Shown: positions 25,371 through 33,115 of the stretch, piece by piece | Position numbering within the stretch: position 1 is the stretch's first letter | Layout: every line of letters begins with the position of its first letter | Source: Oscillospiraceae bacterium | GTDB taxonomy: Bacteria > Bacillota > Clostridia > Oscillospirales > Ruminococcaceae | Reading direction: 5' to 3' | Assembly: GCA_022793675.1 (NCBI GenBank) | Contig: JAAWDH010000016.1 | Coordinates: forward strand, 124,001-188,000 | Length of the DNA stretch: 64,000 nucleotides | Translations under genes and position numbers: made by a program | The notes under the pieces: generated by a model | What the model was told of the DNA's origin: nothing | Database searches by the model: none | The model's input: only the letters and a program-made list of their open reading frames with translations

Positions 25371-25492
25371 CAACAAAAGCCGAAGGGAAATGGACAACAG
25401 GCCGCGAATGGGCAAAGTTTTCCCGCTAAGGCCGCAGTGGGTAAATTTTGCCCACACAGCGAAAAATGTCACCTTGCCGCTTATCGGCGCAA

Positions 25493-25585
25493 CGGGGGTT
25501 ACGGATCGCTTTCTGAAGAAAGCTCCGCAAAGACTTTTAATCGCCAAGGCGCCTGCTTACCCTTGAAAAACCGTCTTCTGCGTCG
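25493..25585 (+). repeat. Intergenic repeat family, copy B
   Basis: Positions 25506-25538 are identical over 33 bases to 60125-60157 (copy A). After one mismatch, ATCGCCA continues, and the copy ends with the family block TTCTGCGTCGAT. The GCTTTC-TGAA-GAAAGC hairpin is included. It lies between the two divergent promoters of the TetR/HdeD locus. Confidence 0.85.
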
Positions 25586-25620
25586 ATAGATTCTACCATT
25601 TTTTAAATGCGGGCAAAAGC

Positions 25621-25649
25621 TTGACTTGATGGAAAAAATTGTGTATAGT
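25621..25649 (+). promoter_or_regulatory. Sigma-A-type promoter of the TetR gene
   Basis: TTGACT (25621-25626), 17-base spacer, TATAGT (25644-25649), 50 bases before the ATG. Just downstream, ACTTGTA and ACTTATT occur as an imperfect direct repeat that could belong to an operator. Confidence 0.8.
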
Positions 25650-25699
25650 AACTTGTAAGGCAAACTTATTAAAAAGCCATCTGTTGGAGGGAAATCGAT

Positions 25700-26281
25700 A
25701 TGCCGAACCTGACCAAAAAAATCCTTGCAGCAACTTTAAAGGAACAGCTCGCCCGGATGCCGCTTGAAAAAATCACAATCAAAAGCCTGGTAGACGAAGC
25801 CCAGGTCAGCCGCAAGACCTTTTACTACCATTTCCAGGATATCTACGACCTGCTGGAATGGGTGCTGGTGGACGAGGGGCGGCGGATTTTGGAAGGACGC
25901 ACGACTGTTGCCACCTGGCAGCAAGGGCTGCGCAGCGTGTTTGATTATTTCCAGCAGAACCGCGTTGTGATCCTCAATATTTACCGCTCGGTCCAACAGA
26001 ATAACCGCCTGCTGGAACACCATGTCGCCCAGCTGGTAAGGCCGATGCTGGAGCAGATTTTCGAGGCTTATCCGGGCCATGAGCGGGTGACGCCGGACGA
26101 CCGGCAGTTTATCCTTGACCTTTACACCTTCGGCCTGATTGAGCTTGTCCTGCACTGGATCGGCAGCGGCATGAAGCCCGACGCCGCTTCCCAGATGGAA
26201 CGGATCGACCGCCTTTTCAGCGGCAGTATGTACAGCCTGATCCAGCGATGCATTGAAACGCGGGACAAACCGGTTATCTGA
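25700..26281 (+). CDS. TetR/AcrR-family transcriptional regulator
   Basis: A 193-residue protein. The N-terminal helix-turn-helix is typical: LEKITIKSLVDEAQVSRKTF followed by YYHFQDIYDLLEWV. The C-terminal helical domain is of the DhaS-like type (ATWQQGLRSVFDYFQQNRVV). Members are usually repressors released by a small hydrophobic ligand. It is divergent from the HdeD-MMPL operon, the usual layout of a TetR gene and the exporter it controls, and 30 bases upstream of an EamA transporter on the same strand that it may also control. GGAGG ribosome site 11 bases before ATG 25700. Confidence 0.92.
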   Translation: MPNLTKKILAATLKEQLARMPLEKITIKSLVDEAQVSRKTFYYHFQDIYDLLEWVLVDEGRRILEGRTTVATWQQGLRSVFDYFQQNRVVILNIYRSVQQNNRLLEHHVAQLVRPMLEQIFEAYPGHERVTPDDRQFILDLYTFGLIELVLHWIGSGMKPDAASQMERIDRLFSGSMYSLIQRCIETRDKPVI

Positions 26282-26310
26282 CAATAAAGCGGGCAGTGGG
26301 AGGAATTTCT

Positions 26311-27252
26311 ATGTGGCTTATTATGGCAATATTATCGGCATTCTTTGCCGGCATCACTGCAATCCTTGCCAAATGCGGCATCCGGAAAACTGATTCCGAC
26401 TTGGCGACGGCGCTGCGGACGATTGTGGTGCTGATATTTTCTTGGATCGCGGCGGCCGCAGCCGGTTCCATCGGCAGCATAGCGGATACCCCTGCCCGGT
26501 CGCTCATTTTCCTCCTCCTATCCGGCCTTGCTACTGGGGCCTCCTGGATTTGCTACTTCAAGGCGCTGTCTATAGGCGACGTCAACAAGGTCGTCCCTAT
26601 CGACAAATCCAGCACGGTGCTGTCGGTGCTGCTGGCCATTTTTCTGTTCCATGAAACCGAACGCCTAATGGTAAAGCTCGTTGGGACGGCTTTGCTGGCG
26701 GTGGGGATCTTTTTAATGATTGAAAAGAAAAAAACCAGCGAAACCAAAAATGGCAGCTGGCTGGGCTATGCGGTATTGTCGGCGGTGTTTGCCGCTTTGA
26801 CTTCTATTTTGGCGAAAATTGGGATTTCCGGCGTAGAATCAAATCTCAGCACGGCCATCCGCACCGGCGTAGTGCTGGCGATGGCGTGGGCTGTTGTGTT
26901 CATCAAAAAATGGGCTTATTTGCAGGAACGGAGACGGACTGAACTGGACGAGGGGCAAAGGCTTAAGTTTGGCGATTTGCTGACAGCGGTCGGGATGCAG
27001 CTGAAAGCAGTGGAACACCGCGAGCTTGCTTTTATCGCGTTATCCGGCTTAGCGACGGGCGCTTCCTGGCTCTGTTACTATTATGCAATCCAGAACGGCG
27101 TTGTCAGTGTCGTGGTGCCGATAGACAAGCTGAGCATTACCGTCACAATCCTATTTTCTTACATCGCTTTTGGGGAAAAGCTTAGCAAAAAGGCGCTGTT
27201 GGGGCTTTGCCTGATGGTGGCAGGGACGCTGGCGATGGCTGTTTGGGCTTAG
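26311..27252 (+). CDS. EamA-family (drug/metabolite) transporter
   Basis: A 313-residue protein with ten predicted helices formed by two EamA repeats. The repeats are recognisable within the protein: LSGLATGASWICYFKALSIG in the first half and LSGLATGASWLCYYYAIQNG in the second, each followed by VVPIDK. A hydrophilic insert (KKWAYLQERRRTELDEGQRL) separates helices 6 and 7. The family moves metabolites or drugs across the membrane; no substrate is indicated. A GTG at 26296 is in frame, but the GGGAGGAA ribosome site directs ATG 26311. Its stop overlaps the stop of the convergent hydrolase gene. Confidence 0.9.
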   Translation: MWLIMAILSAFFAGITAILAKCGIRKTDSDLATALRTIVVLIFSWIAAAAAGSIGSIADTPARSLIFLLLSGLATGASWICYFKALSIGDVNKVVPIDKSSTVLSVLLAIFLFHETERLMVKLVGTALLAVGIFLMIEKKKTSETKNGSWLGYAVLSAVFAALTSILAKIGISGVESNLSTAIRTGVVLAMAWAVVFIKKWAYLQERRRTELDEGQRLKFGDLLTAVGMQLKAVEHRELAFIALSGLATGASWLCYYYAIQNGVVSVVVPIDKLSITVTILFSYIAFGEKLSKKALLGLCLMVAGTLAMAVWA

Positions 27253-27977
27253 CTCTCATAGGGGTTGGGCAGGCTCCAGTCCCAAGTCTTCCCAGCATGG
27301 TACTTTGTCGTAAAATGGTTGTGCAGCCCGTCCCCCCAGAAATAGAGGTATTCCCTATCCAGCACCCGACCGGCCTCCGCGGCGCTTAAACGCCCTTTTT
27401 TCTCTTTATCCCAGCGGCGCACCACATCCTCCACAAGCCAAAGGATATGCCGGTTAAGCGGGTGTTTCTCGTTATAGCCGTGGAATTGATCCTCCGCCGT
27501 TACCACCTCGTAGATAGTATTGGGGAAATACTCATGGTCGACCCGGTTCAAGATACACCAGGCCACCGCCGCCATTTCCATATCAGATTTTGTAATAAAG
27601 GACTCGCCATAGACCGTCCTGGCTAGGGCTTCCAGGTCTTCTCGGCTGCAGGGGAGCGGCTCCGGCTCCTTTTCCAGATAATCGCTGATCATCCGCGCCG
27701 CCGGTACGGCCGCGATCTGGACTGAAACGGAAAACGCTTCGCTGCTTTCCCCCTTGACCAGCAAAAGCAAGAGCAGCGTCGCCGCCCCCAGACGGCCAAA
27801 CCCCTGCAGGTCGGCCTCCCGCAGCTTCCGCCAAAACCGCCCTAGGTGCCGGCCTGGGTCCGGCCTGCTCAACCAGCGGGCCAGCTGCCAAAGCGCCCGA
27901 CGCCCCTGGCGGCGCAATGATACCGCCGCGCCTGGCACCCTGTCCTGCCGCCGGACCCTTGCCCTATATTCCGCCAT
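27249..27977 (-). CDS. SleB-type cell wall hydrolase (Hydrolase_2 family)
   Basis: About 242 residues: a basic N-terminal tail, one membrane helix (RLGAATLLLLLLVKGESSEA), and a C-terminal Hydrolase_2 domain. The domain starts LARTVYGESFITKSDMEMAA with its catalytic Glu (YGE), then AWCILNRVDHEYFPNTIYEV and DQFHGYNE. Relatives include the spore cortex-lytic enzymes SleB and CwlJ, acting on muramic-lactam peptidoglycan during germination; no peptidoglycan-binding repeat is present here. The open frame extends far upstream, but AAAGGGGGGA before ATG 27977 marks the real start. Stops of this gene and the EamA gene overlap (convergent). Confidence 0.82.
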   Translation of the reverse strand: MAEYRARVRRQDRVPGAAVSLRRQGRRALWQLARWLSRPDPGRHLGRFWRKLREADLQGFGRLGAATLLLLLLVKGESSEAFSVSVQIAAVPAARMISDYLEKEPEPLPCSREDLEALARTVYGESFITKSDMEMAAVAWCILNRVDHEYFPNTIYEVVTAEDQFHGYNEKHPLNRHILWLVEDVVRRWDKEKKGRLSAAEAGRVLDREYLYFWGDGLHNHFTTKYHAGKTWDWSLPNPYES

Positions 27978-28222
27978 GGCCGTCCCCCCTTTCTGCGTTT
28001 TTGCTGTGCCGGGTAAGTGCGCGCCCACAGGCCCTGTCCTACAGTTTTTGCCGCAGTCAGGTTTTAGGCATATAATACAGTTCCAGTATAACAAAAATAT
28101 CGGGGGAATGCAATGTTTTTCGACATTTCGCTGATAAAATATGAAAATAACGGCAAAAAGCAGATTTATCCGCGGAAAAGGCCGCAAATTTTATTGCTTT
28201 TTCTCGCAAATATCGGCAAAAC

Positions 28223-28263
28223 AAAAAAGACCGGTAAGCCCGTCAAAAATCGGGTTTACCGGT
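28223..28263 (-). terminator. Strong intrinsic terminator
   Basis: Arms 28230-28242 and 28251-28263 pair over 13 bp (one wobble) around ATTTTTGA. On the minus strand the stem is followed by CTTTTTTG. It ends transcription coming from the PHP gene. The rest of the 27978-28455 gap shows no convincing gene. Confidence 0.85.
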
Positions 28264-28455
28264 TTGCATAGAATAGACAGTTTATGACGGATCTGCGGGC
28301 ACAGTCAGCCCCCCTGCGCCAACTCCCGGCAGCGCTGCCGCGCCCCGTCGCCAACCTACAGCCCAGCTGCTTCATGCATCCAGAAAAGCGCGCCCGCCGC
28401 CGGGTCGGCAGTAATCGGCTTTAAGATGTATTCCTTTCTAAAAGGGAAATTTTGG

Positions 28456-29181
28456 CTATATGAGACGGCCTTCCCTATCCGTGACCTGCCCATCGATGAT
28501 AAGGAGGCCGTCGCCTGCCCGAAGGGCTCCGATAAAATGGCCGATATCCTTTAAAGGGTAGGGGAAAGCCATGCCGGACACGCCGGCAAAGGCGGCGTCA
28601 TGAATATCCGTGCCGGCTGTGCGCAGCAGAGCCGGATGGCTGCGGGCATAGGCCCAGGCTTTGGGGTTGAAATTCTCCGGATCGTCAGAACGGCCATTGT
28701 TGACCTCTATCCCGTCGATAATATCTGGGTCTATCTGAGCAGGGAAAGCGATATAGGGTGCTTTTCGGTAAGGGTGGGCGCGGATAACTAGCCCGCCGCT
28801 CTGGCGTGCCAGTGTGCAGAAATCCTCTATAGGCAGGGAGGTAACTTCCGGGTGCTGGAGCAGGAATGCTTCATCCAAACCATAAACCAGAAAATCTTCG
28901 CAGCGGGGATGACTGGTCATCTCCCAGCCGAAAAAGACCTGTACCCCCAGCGCTTCCCCAGTTTTTCTAGCCAAACGGTAGCCTGACATAAAGCGCTCTA
29001 CCTGTACGGGCCAGCTAAGTCCCTGATACTCCTCGGGGCTTTCGGTGAGGAAATGGTCGGTGACAATTACGCCGGTAAAGCCCACTCTGTGAAAAGCCCC
29101 GACCATTTCCGCTGCCCCAGTACTGGCACAGGGGCTGACCTCGGCGGTGTGCAGATGGGTTTCATAGCGATAAAGCATCAT
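28456..29181 (-). CDS. PHP-domain metal-dependent hydrolase
   Basis: A 241-residue protein of the PHP superfamily. Metal-ligand motifs are visible in order: YETHLHTAEVSPC (H-x-H), VIVTDHFL, GWEMTS, VIRAHPYRKAP and a late TDIHDA. These enzymes hydrolyse phosphate esters using a two- or three-metal centre. Its substrate is unknown. The ribosome site AAGGAGG is partly formed by the stop codon region of a truncated ABC permease remnant just upstream, so the gene probably once belonged to a sugar-uptake operon. ATG 29181 is used, not the in-frame TTG at 29205. Confidence 0.85.
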   Translation of the reverse strand: MMLYRYETHLHTAEVSPCASTGAAEMVGAFHRVGFTGVIVTDHFLTESPEEYQGLSWPVQVERFMSGYRLARKTGEALGVQVFFGWEMTSHPRCEDFLVYGLDEAFLLQHPEVTSLPIEDFCTLARQSGGLVIRAHPYRKAPYIAFPAQIDPDIIDGIEVNNGRSDDPENFNPKAWAYARSHPALLRTAGTDIHDAAFAGVSGMAFPYPLKDIGHFIGALRAGDGLLIIDGQVTDREGRLI

Positions 29182-29191
29182 TTTAACCTCC

Positions 29192-29302
29192 TTAATCTTT
29201 GACAAAGCCGATCATAACGCCTTGGATAAAAAATTTTTGGACAAAGGGATATAATAGAATAATGGGTGCGCTGGAAATCACAATCAGCGCGTATTTCAGC
29301 CC
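29192..29302 (-). pseudogene. 3' remnant of a sugar ABC transporter permease (MalG/LplC type)
   Basis: On the minus strand, reading from 29302, the frame encodes GLKYALIVISSAPIILLYP, then FVQKFFIQGVMIGFVKD and TAA (29194-29192). This is the characteristic C terminus of CUT1-family permeases (Y-P-F-x-Q-K-x-F-x-x-G-V-M-I-G-x-V-K). No start or upstream part exists: the sequence joins directly onto the last codons of the AraC-type gene in another frame. The simplest reading is a deletion that removed the substrate-binding protein and permease genes between the regulator and the PHP gene. Confidence 0.85.
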
Positions 29303-30696
29303 CGGAAGGCACTTGGGGAAAGGCCAAACCGCTTTTTGAACACTTTATAAAAAGTATTGGCGCTGTTGTAGCCACAGGCGGCGGCAATCTCGGCGACGGT
29401 CATTTCGGTAGCCTTCAGCAGCCAGAGCGCTTCGCCGACCCGCAACGCTTCTAGGTATTCGTTGAGGCTCTGCCCAGTCTGCTCCCGGACCAAGCTATAA
29501 ACGGCGCTGCGGGACATATGGAAGATTTCGGCAATTGAGTTCGCATAAACGTCAGGGCTTTGGAAATTCTGCTGGATATAAGCCATGACGTTGGCCTTTG
29601 CTTTGCTGCCAGCGCTTTTTTGCCGGCTGACCAGCTTTTCTGCCAGCGCCAGCGCATCCTGCCGCAGCCCTTCAAACAGCTCGTTTGTTGGCTTGCTCTG
29701 ATCATAACCTGTCAGCAAAAACTCGGGTAAGCGGGCATCCGCCGCCATTTCCAGCGCCATCCGCAATAGGTAGAAGGCCTGCGTCCCCTCTTCGCCGGGA
29801 CTTATTGCGCCGGTACCGAGCATCTGCTGGAGCTGGTCAAAATAGCGGTTGATTTCCTCCGTGCGACAGGCCATTACCAATTTATAAAGCTGGCGGGCCT
29901 CCATCAGGTTCAGCGCCGGCGCTTTATCTGCAAACGGCGCGTCCTGAGCCGGGAAGAAACCGCGCCCAGCCTGCATCAGGTTAAACTGGGTATGGCAGAA
30001 GACCGCCTGTAAGTCCGGCCCTGAAAAACGCCCGCTAGCCCTTGCGGCTGCCCAGCCTCCCTGCGGCCCCAGCTGTCCGTCTAAACGCTCCAAACGGCGG
30101 ATTGGCAGATGATTGAAGGCGGCAAACAGGGCGCCGCAAAGCACGGCAATCAGGATGGTATAAAAGATCATCTGCACCAGCGGCGCGTAAAGCTCTTTAA
30201 AGTAGCCGTTAGGGATCCCTAAGATCGCGGTGCATAACGTCATGGCAATCTGGGTAGACAGCAAGAAATAGCCCTCCGCAGGCGGGCTGCCAGGCTGATA
30301 CTGGTAAGCATAAATCAGGTCGCCGAAAGCGTTGGTGATTGCCAAGAAGCTATTGACAGGCAGGGTGGGCAGGTTAAAAAGGCGGAAAAGCTCGCTCTCT
30401 TTGAACAGCGCCCCGGCGATAGCGCTGTCGCCGCTGCACCGGCCGGTAATAGTCAGATACTGCTGGAAGGCGTTCTTCTTTTTAGGGAGCAGCAGCATTT
30501 CCTCCGCGCTTTTCTGGAAAATTGTGCTGCTTTGGTCCAGGGTACGCTGCGCCTCGGCCAGATAGCCCTGCCGGGAGCGCTGGACAGCCCGCCCTAAAAT
30601 CGGGGCCAGGGAAGCCATGATAAAGCAGCAGATTGCCAGATGCATGACGGTAAACTGCCAAAACATCGAAATGCGAACCTTTCTTCTAAACAGCAC
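29296..30696 (-). CDS. AraC-family regulator with membrane-anchored sensor region
   Basis: A 466-residue protein. Membrane helix 1 is at about residues 13-32 (FTVMHLAICCFIMASLAPIL) and helix 2 near 175-195 (IFYTILIAVLCGALFAAFN), flanking a ~140-residue external region. The C terminus holds the AraC DNA-binding domain (NSIAEIFHMSRSAVYSLVRE; MTVAEIAAACGYNSANTFYK; ends KRFGLSPSAFRG). Such proteins usually stand next to sugar ABC operons that they activate. The start is a GTG seven bases after AAGGGGAG. Relatives of this design are often 700 residues or more, so the middle is short. The last codons lie at a deletion junction with a permease remnant, so the natural C-terminal tail may be lost. Confidence 0.88.
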   Translation of the reverse strand: MLFRRKVRISMFWQFTVMHLAICCFIMASLAPILGRAVQRSRQGYLAEAQRTLDQSSTIFQKSAEEMLLLPKKKNAFQQYLTITGRCSGDSAIAGALFKESELFRLFNLPTLPVNSFLAITNAFGDLIYAYQYQPGSPPAEGYFLLSTQIAMTLCTAILGIPNGYFKELYAPLVQMIFYTILIAVLCGALFAAFNHLPIRRLERLDGQLGPQGGWAAARASGRFSGPDLQAVFCHTQFNLMQAGRGFFPAQDAPFADKAPALNLMEARQLYKLVMACRTEEINRYFDQLQQMLGTGAISPGEEGTQAFYLLRMALEMAADARLPEFLLTGYDQSKPTNELFEGLRQDALALAEKLVSRQKSAGSKAKANVMAYIQQNFQSPDVYANSIAEIFHMSRSAVYSLVREQTGQSLNEYLEALRVGEALWLLKATEMTVAEIAAACGYNSANTFYKVFKKRFGLSPSAFRG

Positions 30697-30728
30697 AGGA
30701 TATCTCCCCTTTCCTCTATCTGTTTCAT

Positions 30729-30757
30729 ATTATAGCTGATTTTCTTTTCCCCGTAAA
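30729..30757 (-). promoter_or_regulatory. Promoter of the AraC-type gene
   Basis: TTTACG (30757-30752), 17-base spacer, TATAAT (30734-30729) on the minus strand, 33 bases before the GTG start. Confidence 0.75.
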
Positions 30758-30787
30758 GACTTTTTGTGATTTTTGCTGGCCGCCCCA

Positions 30788-30816
30788 TTGCCGCGCCGCT
30801 TCTTTTCTGATATACT
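30788..30816 (+). promoter_or_regulatory. Promoter of pepF
   Basis: TTGCCG (30788-30793), 17-base spacer ending TGA, TATACT (30811-30816): a good extended -10. It is divergent from the AraC promoter, 31 bases away. Confidence 0.75.
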
Positions 30817-30876
30817 GGAAGGGAACAGGCCGCTGGAATAGACTGGCAGCTGGTTATTATAAGGAGGAATTTACCT

Positions 30877-32652
30877 ATGAGCGATAAACACACATTGGAC
30901 AGATGGGACTTGGGTATCCTGTACACAGGTTTTGACGACCCGGCGATGGCGGAAGACCTGAAAGCGCTGGACGGCGCTGTTGCCGCCTATAACGAGCTGG
31001 CAGCCAAGACGGAAATGTTCCCCCACGCCGAGCTGATCGGGCGGTACCTTGCCCAGTCGGAAGCGATGCAGGCCCTGACCAGCAAGCTGTATATCTACGC
31101 CAACCTGCGCTACAGCGGCGACACCACCGACGCTGAAGCTTCCAGCATGGCTGGGCGTCTGATGGCAAAAATGAGCGCTGTTGCCGCCGCCGATACCAGG
31201 CTGCAGCAGGCCATTGCCGGCTTTGAGGATTTGGAAACGATTTTGGCAGAGGACGAAAAGCTTTCCGAATACCGCTTTTTGCTGACCAACATTCAAAAAG
31301 ACAGCCAGTATCTGTTAAGCGCTAAGGAAGAAGAGCTGTTTGCGCGGATGAATATCTCCGGGGCCTCGGCCTGGGAAGATCTGCAGAGCAGCCTTACCAG
31401 TACGGTGCAGGTCGATTACCGCGGCGATACAATCCCCCTGTCGGCCGCCCGCAACCTTGCCTACAACCCCGACCCTGCCGTCCGGCGGGACGCCTATCAG
31501 GCAGAGCTGGCCTGCTATGACAAAATCCGTGATTCGGTGGCCTTTTCGCTGAACAGCATCAAGCTGCAAGTACTCAATGAATGCGAGCTGCGCGGCTATG
31601 AGTCGCCGCTTCAGAAAGCCCTTTACAAAGCCCGCATGAAACGGGAAACGCTGGACGCGCTGCTTGATGCTATGCAGGAATATCTGCCAAAATTTTGGCA
31701 GTACCTAAAGGCAAAAGCCAAGACGCTGGGGCATGGGAATGGCCTGCCCTGGTACGACTTATTCGCCCCAATGGGCAAAAGCGACCGCAAATACACGGTG
31801 GAAGAAGCAAGGGATTACCTGCTGGATATTTTCAAGAGTTTTGACAGCCAGCTTCACGATATGGTCGCTAGGGCTTTCAATGAAGGCTGGATCGACTTTT
31901 ACCCCAGGGAAGGCAAGGTCGGCGGCGCGTTCGACTGCGGTGTCCCCACGGCGGGGCAGAGCCGGATACTGACCAATTTTGACGGCGCATTCGGCGATGT
32001 CGTGACCCTCGCCCACGAGCTGGGCCATGCCTTCCACGACCAACAGGTCTTCTCCCACCCCATCCTCAACCAGGATTACACGATGCCGGTGGCCGAAACC
32101 GCTTCGACTTTCAATGAAGTGGTGATTGTCAGTGCCGCCATCCGCGCCGCCAAAAGCAAGGAAGAAAAGCTCGCGCTGATTGAAAGCCAGCTGATGGACG
32201 CCTGCCAGATTATCTGTGACATCTATTCCCGCTATCTGTTTGAGCGTTCGGTGTTTGAAGCGCGGCCCCAGGAATTCCTAAACGCCGACCGCCTCTGTGA
32301 ACTGATGCTGAACGCCCAGAAAACGGCTTATGGCGACGGTTTAGACCCCGATTGCCTGCACCCCTATATGTGGCTGTGCAAGAGCCACTATTACAGCGGC
32401 GGTTTGAGCTTTTATAATTTCCCCTATGCCTTCGGGGGGCTGTTTGCACGCGGGCTTTATGCGAAATATTTACAGGAAGGGGCGGCTTTCGTCCCAACTT
32501 ACAAGGCGCTGCTCCACGCCACCAGCGTGTCGAACGTCGAAGACTGCGCCCGCATGGCGAACATCGACCTGACCGACAAAGCCTTTTGGCAGCAGGCGCT
32601 CCAGTCCCTCGCCGACGAAATCGACGAGTTTTGCGCGCTGGTTGAAGCATAA
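30877..32652 (+). CDS. pepF: Oligoendopeptidase F (M3 metallopeptidase)
   Basis: A 591-residue protein, the usual length for the family. The zinc site is HELGHAFHD (near residue 385), with the downstream glutamate in PVAETASTFNEV. An all-helical N-terminal cap comes before the catalytic domain. PepF cleaves short peptides (about 7-17 residues) in the cytosol; no signal peptide is present. It is monocistronic, with AAGGAGG before ATG 30877, a clear promoter and a downstream terminator. Confidence 0.95.
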   Translation: MSDKHTLDRWDLGILYTGFDDPAMAEDLKALDGAVAAYNELAAKTEMFPHAELIGRYLAQSEAMQALTSKLYIYANLRYSGDTTDAEASSMAGRLMAKMSAVAAADTRLQQAIAGFEDLETILAEDEKLSEYRFLLTNIQKDSQYLLSAKEEELFARMNISGASAWEDLQSSLTSTVQVDYRGDTIPLSAARNLAYNPDPAVRRDAYQAELACYDKIRDSVAFSLNSIKLQVLNECELRGYESPLQKALYKARMKRETLDALLDAMQEYLPKFWQYLKAKAKTLGHGNGLPWYDLFAPMGKSDRKYTVEEARDYLLDIFKSFDSQLHDMVARAFNEGWIDFYPREGKVGGAFDCGVPTAGQSRILTNFDGAFGDVVTLAHELGHAFHDQQVFSHPILNQDYTMPVAETASTFNEVVIVSAAIRAAKSKEEKLALIESQLMDACQIICDIYSRYLFERSVFEARPQEFLNADRLCELMLNAQKTAYGDGLDPDCLHPYMWLCKSHYYSGGLSFYNFPYAFGGLFARGLYAKYLQEGAAFVPTYKALLHATSVSNVEDCARMANIDLTDKAFWQQALQSLADEIDEFCALVEA

Positions 32653-32671
32653 GGGGGAATTCCGCCCTCTG

Positions 32672-32740
32672 CGGAGGGCGGCCAAGGGCGCTGCCCTGGA
32701 CCCGCTCAAGGGCCAAAGGCCCTTGAGAATCCCAACCCTT
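32672..32740 (+). repeat. GC-rich intergenic repeat with 10-bp hairpin
   Basis: After pepF comes GCCCTCTGCGGAGGGCGGCC, then GCGCTGCCCTGGACCCGC, then the perfect inverted repeat CTCAAGGGCC-AAA-GGCCCTTGAG (32705-32727) and AATCCC. The nested small hairpins resemble dispersed elements often seen between genes of gut Clostridia (recollection, not a search). No second copy was found in this window. Confidence 0.4.
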
Positions 32741-32766
32741 GGCAACCTTAGGAGAACATGACAAGC

Positions 32767-32797
32767 AAAAGCCGCGCCTTTTAAGGACGCGGCTTTT
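32767..32797 (+). terminator. Intrinsic terminator of pepF
   Basis: AAAAGCCGCG (32767-32776) pairs with CGCGGCTTTT (32788-32797) around an 11-base loop. The symmetrical A/T ends let it work in both directions, so it also serves the small membrane protein gene on the minus strand. Confidence 0.8.
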
Positions 32798-32830
32798 GGA
32801 ATATGGGAATTTGTCCATCGATACAGCTGG

Positions 32831-33064
32831 CTAAAACATATCAAGCAGCGCTTTGGCTAGGGCAAAGGCTGCAATAACCATCGCCGCAGCCATAACTAGG
32901 CCAGCCGCCGCTAGGACGAATAAGACGATTGCCATAGCTTTTTGCAGGACGGGGCGTTTGGGCGGCTGTTTCGGCCGCCAGAGCGTTACCCCGACTATGC
33001 CGCAGATCATCCCCAACCCGCCGGGGAACACCGCGCCGATCAGCAGACAAAAAGCGCCTACCAT
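32831..33064 (-). CDS. Small membrane protein, unknown
   Basis: A 77-residue protein with two hydrophobic helices (MVGAFCLLIGAVFPGGLGMI and MAIVLFVLAAAGLVMAAAMV) separated by a basic, Pro-rich loop (WRPKQPPKRP). GGGGGAA ribosome site precedes ATG 33064, and the gene starts 51 bases after purL ends, so it may be the last gene of the purL transcript. I do not recognise a family. It could be a Gly-rich small integral membrane protein of the DUF4190 kind, but that is a guess. Confidence 0.6.
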   Translation of the reverse strand: MVGAFCLLIGAVFPGGLGMICGIVGVTLWRPKQPPKRPVLQKAMAIVLFVLAAAGLVMAAAMVIAAFALAKALLDMF

Positions 33065-33115
33065 TTTTTATTCCCCCTTTTCATCTGCACGCGAATGGCC
33101 GTCGGCACAGCCAGC

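Noticed and set aside
28356-28458. A short minus-strand frame after the PHP stop encoding a plausible-looking peptide ending in MHEAAGL
   Set aside because: It has no start or ribosome site of its own and no recognisable family; it could be a decayed gene end, but one short match-free frame is not enough.
32210-32818. Minus-strand open frame of about 200 codons across the end of pepF
   Set aside because: Antisense to pepF and the downstream repeat; Arg/Gly-rich with no domain.
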